From: Toxoplasma gondii ME49
Lineage: Eukaryota; Apicomplexa; Conoidasida; Eucoccidiorida; Sarcocystidae
Assembly: GCF_000006565.2 (NCBI RefSeq)
Contig: NC_031473.1
Span: forward strand, 3,388,134-3,452,133
Reading direction: 5' to 3'
Length of the DNA stretch: 64,000 nt
Below are positions 58,845 to 64,000 of the stretch, in pieces. The notes under the pieces were generated by a model that saw nothing but the letters and a program-made list of their open reading frames with translations, did no database searches and had not been told where the DNA came from. Position 1 is the stretch's first letter. Each line of letters begins with the position of its first letter. A program made the position numbers and the translations under genes.

Positions 58845-61800
58845 ATGGACGCTGCAAATGAGAGAGAGGAAACTGTCGATTGCTCACGCAGCAACTCGCG
58901 AGAAACGCCGAGAAGCGCCTCGGCCCAGGAAGCGAGTCGAGACGCCGAGGGGGAGTCTGCAGAGAGAGAGGGGAGAGAGGGGAGAGAGGAGAGAGAGGGG
59001 AGAGAGGAGAGAGAGGAGAGAGAGGGGAGAGAGGGAGAAGAACAGAGACAGGTGCATTCGAGCGCGGAGCAAGAGAGAAAATGCACAAGTGACAGACCTG
59101 CGCCACACAAGGCCTCTCCCGAAGCCTCTGCACTCGCCCAGACAGAGAACGGAGAAAGGATGCGAGACTCAGAAAGAAGAAGCCGTTCGGAAGCAGACGA
59201 TCGGAGAGGCGAAACGAGACACCACGGTGACGGAAGGGAAGAAGAACACGAAGAAGCAAAACAAGCAGCACAGGAAGCAAAGGAAGCAAAAAAAGAACTT
59301 GGATTTTCAGACGCCCCATTTGTGCAAGTCCAGGACTGGCTGCCACAGCGGGAACACACTCGCGGTTATGAAAGAAATGAAGAAGAGGAAGAAGACGAAG
59401 GAGAAGATGACGAGGAAGGAGAGATGGAGGATAAAGAAGAGACGCCCAAGTCTCGGTCGACAGTCCAAATTGTTCAGAGAAGGAAGGAGGAATGCTACTG
59501 CGTTACGGAGTACGTCCGGACAAGGGGCTCCAATTTTTTTTTTTCTTTTCAAATTCGAGGTTCCTTTACGTCGGTTCCTCTCTCTTTCTCGCGGGGATTT
59601 CTCTCGTCTGACTTCATGTGCGGCTCTGTCCGGCGCTTCTCGTTTTCGTCTCATCGCGCTGGGACCACTGGACTGTCATTGCAGTTGCTGTTTCTCTCCT
59701 CTCGTGGCATCGAGGAGCAATCCTGCGACTGCAGCTCGTTGTTCACTTGTGTTTTCGTTTTTCACCCGACTCTTCTTAATCCGTTTTCTCACTCTCTGCC
59801 GTCTCTCTCTTCTCTGTGCATCCCCCTTCTATCTTTCTGCTGTGTACATCCGTCCATGTGTATTCATAATTCTTGCAGCCTTTCTCTACTTCTTCCTATC
59901 GGAATGTTACCGTGGAGCAACCTATGCACTCAGTCATCTATAATCACTGCTCGTTCCATTACCTTTTTACGAAATCCTGTCGGTCTACACCTATGTGTCT
60001 GCCCATGTTTGTGTGTTGCCCCCTATCTACGTGCCTGTCTGAGTTGTTCTGTACAGGCATCTCTCCCAGTCTGTCTGTCCTTGAGTGCATCTCCCTTCAA
60101 TCCATCCACCGTTCGGTGCCTCTGTCTGTCTAGTCCCGCGCATGCGTGTCTGCATGTTTCTTTCTGTGTCTGCAGGGTCGACTACATTCCGCGTTTCTGG
60201 ACGACCGATCTGGTGTGTTACTTCACCAACAGGCCGAAAGTTGTTCTCCTCATCAAGCGCATCAGCTCGCCTTCTGTGACGCGAGAGGCTGCTTCGCTGG
60301 CTATGTGAGTGTTCACCCTGTTTGGATCTCCTCCCCCTCATCCTGGGGTTCCTTTCCTCTCTTTCCCCGTCGGCGACTCTTTCTTTCGAACGGCATAGAC
60401 ACACGCTTTCCGGAGCGAAGAGACACGCGCCAAAACGTCTGAACGGAACCAACTCTGGACGATTCTCACTTACCGGGGTCTGGGGATTCTTCAGGTGTAC
60501 GTACACCCCAGTAGAGCTGGGCACACGGACTTTTTCAGGTGTACATACACCTCAGCAAAGCGGAGCTTGTGGGTGTTTTCGGCTCCCGCACGGAGGCAGG
60601 CAGAAGAGTCTCCAACATGGTTGAGAAAAAGAAGAAACTCGACACTTGTGGAGTGGAGGAGATCTCCTCGACTCAAATTGTTCTGCAGCTGCACCAAGGA
60701 AGTCCTTGCCTATCGCGTCTTGAAGACGGGCAAGTTCAGAAGGTGGAACATGTCTCCAAGCGTGTCTGCATGTTTTTCAGCAGGTCCCAGAACAGAAGTT
60801 GCTGCTTTTCTCTCTCTTTTGTCAATTACAGGTACATGCATCGCGACCTGGGTCTGACAGTCATCGTTGAACCGTCGGCCGCGGAGGAAATGGCAGCTGC
60901 AGTAAGACTTCTGTAGCGTGTCTCTCTCGCTTTTCCCTTCATCCATCTCTGACGTCACTTTGGGTTTTCGCTCTTCTCCGCGGCTGTCGTCTGCTTCTTT
61001 CTCTGCATCCCCGATATATATATATATATATATATATGCATGCGCGTCCTTACTCTTTCTCGATATGTTCTCTTTTTCTTCTGAAAACAGGTTTTGTCCC
61101 CCTATCGTCCTGTCAACTCCTGTGCCCGTCTGTTTGAGAAAGGAGCTTGCTCGTCCTCTGTGCGTCACTCGTCCTCGAAATGCCGTCGAGTTGAATCTTT
61201 TGGTTTCCCTCGACCTTTTGCGCGTGCGCGAGAGTTTTTTTTTCGTTTTTCGAACTGCTTCTCGAGCTCCTCTCTCGCGCAGGGCCTTCAGTTTGTGGGG
61301 TGATGCTCTCTGTGTCCGTTCCTTCCTCCCCAGACTCGAAACGCCATTCCCCTCAAGACCTGGGTCGACAGCGCCTGCAGTCCACGGCAAGAAGAAGACT
61401 CTAGCCGGACGTCTTCTTCGGTCTTTTCTCCTGCCTCTGCTTGGTCAAGAACGTCTCCGTCTCCTCGTTCCGCCCCCTCTGTGCACCTTTCTCCTTTCGT
61501 CCCTGCATCCCCTTCTCATGCTTCCTCTTCTTCGTCTTCGTCGTCTTGTCTTCCGTCCTCCTCTTCCGCTTCTTCCTGTTCGTTTTCTCAGCGAGATTCA
61601 GGAGCTGGTTCGATCCCTCCCCCTGACGCGTCTGCCTCTGCCTCTGCGTGTGAGGGCGCTCGCTGGCCGGGTGCTTCTACGTCTGCGAGGCGACGGCGAA
61701 CGCGCAAAAGGTCGTCTTCTCCAGGACCGCCTGCGCATTTGAGCGAGGCCGTCGACCTCGTCGTCGCTCTGGGCGGAGATGGAACGATGCTTTGGGTCTC

Positions 61801-63739
61801 GCGGCTCTTCGCAGCCAGTGTGCCGCCGGTCCTCGGCGTCTCCATGGGCAGTCTGGGCTACTTGACGCGCTTCTCGCTCGAGGAGGCGCGCCGGCAGCTG
61901 GCGGAAATGACAGTCCGGAAGGAATTCTCCGTCAACCTCAGATGCAGACTCAGTAAGGAGGCGCGCAGCCAGGAGGGGTCGCTCACGGGTGACGACGAAA
62001 ACAGGCAAACGTAACAAATGTCGTGAATGTCTCATCTACAGTGTATATCCCACAACCATAGTGTAGAGTTCCCCTGCTGTAGTCATGAGATCTTCGATTT
62101 TGCGCATCTTACGTTGTCGAGCTGGCGTCTCCGTGTTAGCGTCTGGCGGTCGTCCAGGAGGTCAAGAGGAAGGTGTATTTGAGGACAGGCAACCGGAGGA
62201 CATCGCGACTACGCAGCAGGGAGATCTAAAAAGTAGACAGTCAGGAGTCGAACTGTGTAGAAACGCGTTGGCAAGCCTTTCGTCTCTCGACGTTTCCTCC
62301 TGTGCACCAGCTGCGCCGTCCAGCTGTCTGAGGGCCTATCCCGGGAGGAGAAGAAGCGTTGCTCAGCCTGTAGAAGTTTAGCGGTTTAAGTGACAAGTTT
62401 CCCCACAGCGAAGGCGCTGAACTCCAGGGTGCTGCGGGGCCGACGTCTTTCGACAGCGCTGCAAGTCGAGACTCAGTCTGTCGAGGTCTGTCAACGTTTT
62501 TTGGGAGATTCCCGCGAAGGCCTGATGCATGCAGGATCGATTTGCGGCGGTTCCCAGTGACTGGATACTCCACTGAAAGCATTGAGCCTCTTCCACGCAT
62601 GCTGTGCTGGTCACGGTTCTCTGGTAGCTAGAAACTCCACACACTTGTATTGACTGGCGTTGCAGTGCAAAGACTCTCGCGTGAGTTGACAACGCTTCCA
62701 GTCTGTCCTGCGTCGCGCGACGGTGGGGTCTTGGAGGCGAGGGTCCACACGCGTCTGTCGGCATTGAGGAACCCAGCGTTTGTCGCCCTCCACCGAAATG
62801 ATGCGGACCCATTCTTTGACGCGTTTCCAAGCCCCCGTCGCGTCGCAAGAGGCTTCTCATCTCTGAGTTGGAGACGCTGTCTTGGCGCCTCTGCGAAGCG
62901 CTCGAACGACACCCGCTCCACTCCACCGTTGTCCGCGTTTCAGCCTTCGTTTCTCTTTTTTCTCCGTCGTTCGGGGTCGTCGCGTCCAAATGTCTCCCTC
63001 GTGTCTCTCTGGCGTCGCTGCGGCTCTTGCAGAGGTCTGTCTGCTCTCGGCGGAGGAGGTGGTGTTGGAGTCGTTTGTGGCGTTCAACGAGTGCGTCATT
63101 GACCGAGGATTTTCTTCGAATCTCTGCAGCCTAGACGTCTACTGCAACGACTGTTTCTTCACCACCGTCGCCGCCGATGGACTGATCCTCGCGACTCCAA
63201 CAGGTTCGACGGCGTACTCGATGTCCGCTGGCGGATCGATGGTGCATCCCAAGGTACGCTGAAAAGCAGAGAGAGAGAGGAAGAAGACGTGGAAAAATTG
63301 GAGAGAGAGAAGGCTCCGCTTGACTCTCTGAAACTTCGCATCACGAGTTTCCAAGAAAAAGAGGAACCGATTCTCATGGGAAAGGAGACGTCTTTGAAGC
63401 AGACGCAGAGTGTCCGGAGAGGCAGAAGGGCGGAAGGAATCAAAGGGGAGTGCAGGTCGCAACAGGGACGAAAGAGGCACCCAGAAGAAGGAAAAAAGTG
63501 GACGAAGAAAACGCATCAAACACGAGAGCAAAGAGAAGAACATGTAGCGAGAACAGGGGAGGGGAAAGAGAGAAGAGGGAAATATCAGCTGATGACGAGA
63601 ATTTAACATGAAGTATGTATATATATATATATATGGATGTGTGCATGCGTTGTACATTCCAATCCTCTCAGCTCTTTCTCTTGCACGTTTATACATCAAC
63701 ATACGTATGCCTATACATATATATATATATATATATGCA

Positions 63740-63771
<32 letters not shown>

Positions 63772-64000
63772 CGAATAAATGATTACAGATATAGATATGA
63801 AGCCCGCGTGTGTCGTTCTACGTTGCAGGCGAGACGATGAGCGTTTTTGCGTTTTTCCTTCAGGTTCCGTGTATTTTATTCACCCCCATTTGTCCGCATT
63901 CTCTTTCGTTTCGTCCTCTGATTCTCCCCGACTCTGTCGTTCTACGAATCGTCGCGCCTGAGGACGCCCGCGGATCGATTTGGATAGCGGTAGATGGTCG
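58845..64000 (+). CDS. NAD kinase (3' end beyond the window)
   Basis: Exons: 58845-59509 (upstream exons possible), 60176-60304, 60832-60901, 61334-61952, 63033-63253, 63864 to the window edge. All phases agree; 613 codons lie in the window. Motifs: [13 protein letters not shown] (first strand of the Rossmann-like half), [20 protein letters not shown] with the family GGDG (from 61772), [26 protein letters not shown] (the NE motif), [20 protein letters not shown], and [17 protein letters not shown] ending at VDGR. The enzyme phosphorylates NAD to NADP using ATP. The catalytic half lacks only its last C-terminal strands, lost at the edge. Additions relative to the human enzyme are an acidic, GREERE-rich N-terminus and a Ser/Ala-rich insertion of about 120 residues directly before the GGDG strand. 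Compartment is not clear: there is no signal peptide at the chosen Met. Confidence 0.93.
58966..59037 (+). repeat. Purine minisatellite coding E/G/R repeats
   Basis: Repeated GGGGAGAGA and GGAGAGAGA units give an in-frame Arg-Glu-Gly-Arg-Glu-Glu array in the first NAD kinase exon. The opposite strand reads as Ser-Leu-Pro low complexity and is a shadow. Confidence 0.85.
60494..60551. repeat. Pair of GGTGTAC palindromes in a NAD kinase intron
   Basis: GGTGTACGTACACC (60494-60507) is a perfect 14-bp palindrome, and GGTGTACATACACC (60538-60551) is the same with one centre mismatch. Both are preceded by TTCA, and their centres are 44 bp apart. They lie in the intron between exons ending at 60304 and starting at 60832. 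Confidence 0.7.

Noticed and set aside
58613..59359. Minus-strand 248-codon ORF rich in Ser-Leu-Pro
   Set aside because: It is the complement of the acidic GREERE repeat exon of the NAD kinase, whose frame joins in phase to [12 protein letters not shown] and the kinase motifs.
61600..61625. GGTTCGATCCC resembling a tRNA B box
   Set aside because: It falls inside a NAD kinase exon (GSIPPPD) and there is no A box or cloverleaf around it.

Overview
The window is nuclear DNA of a coccidian apicomplexan, most likely Toxoplasma gondii or a close relative such as Hammondia or Neospora. The signs are long exons rich in Ser, Arg, Glu and Ala low-complexity sequence, introns of about 100 to 1300 bp with GTAAG/GTGAG donors and pyrimidine-tract CAG or TAG acceptors, many (TA)n microsatellites in introns and spacers, and frequent GCATGC-type motifs. 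The genes are multi-exon, so each coding feature below is a gene-level span with exons listed in the evidence. Exon joins were derived by hand from splice consensus, reading phase and family motifs.

Layout, left to right: a compact NEK-type protein kinase on the minus strand (60-4569); a TruD/PUS7 pseudouridine synthase on the plus strand (about 6375-13745); a spacer with unresolved reading frames (13746-15973); a minus-strand gene whose C-terminus is a NO VEIN C-terminal/DUF3883-like domain with a PD-(D/E)XK-like motif (15974-20777); a 4.5 kb spacer; translation initiation factor eIF5 on the plus strand (25332-28701); a 5.9 kb spacer with a few doubtful exons; a WLM/Wss1-SPRTN-type metalloprotease on the plus strand (34613-41587); a gene-poor, more AT-rich stretch with one signal-peptide ORF (42512) and one large orphan exon on the minus strand (44124-45602); a tRNA-adenosine deaminase of the Tad1/ADAT1 type on the minus strand (48185-52771); an unassigned plus-strand gene with faint chorismate-lyase-like features (54127-55998); and the 5' two-thirds of an NAD kinase on the plus strand, which runs off the right edge (58845-64000).

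The recognisable genes are housekeeping functions: translation (eIF5), tRNA modification (PUS7, ADAT1), NADP supply (NAD kinase), signalling (NEK) and probably DNA-protein crosslink repair (WLM protease). They do not form an operon; they are separate transcription units, several divergent or convergent. The proteins most worth follow-up are the NOV-C/DUF3883 protein, the WLM protease with its 27-nt exon and intron-split metal site, and the ADAT1 whose zinc ligands are spread over about 440 residues. Nothing looks viral, transposon-borne or like a CRISPR array, and I recognised no tRNA or rRNA gene.
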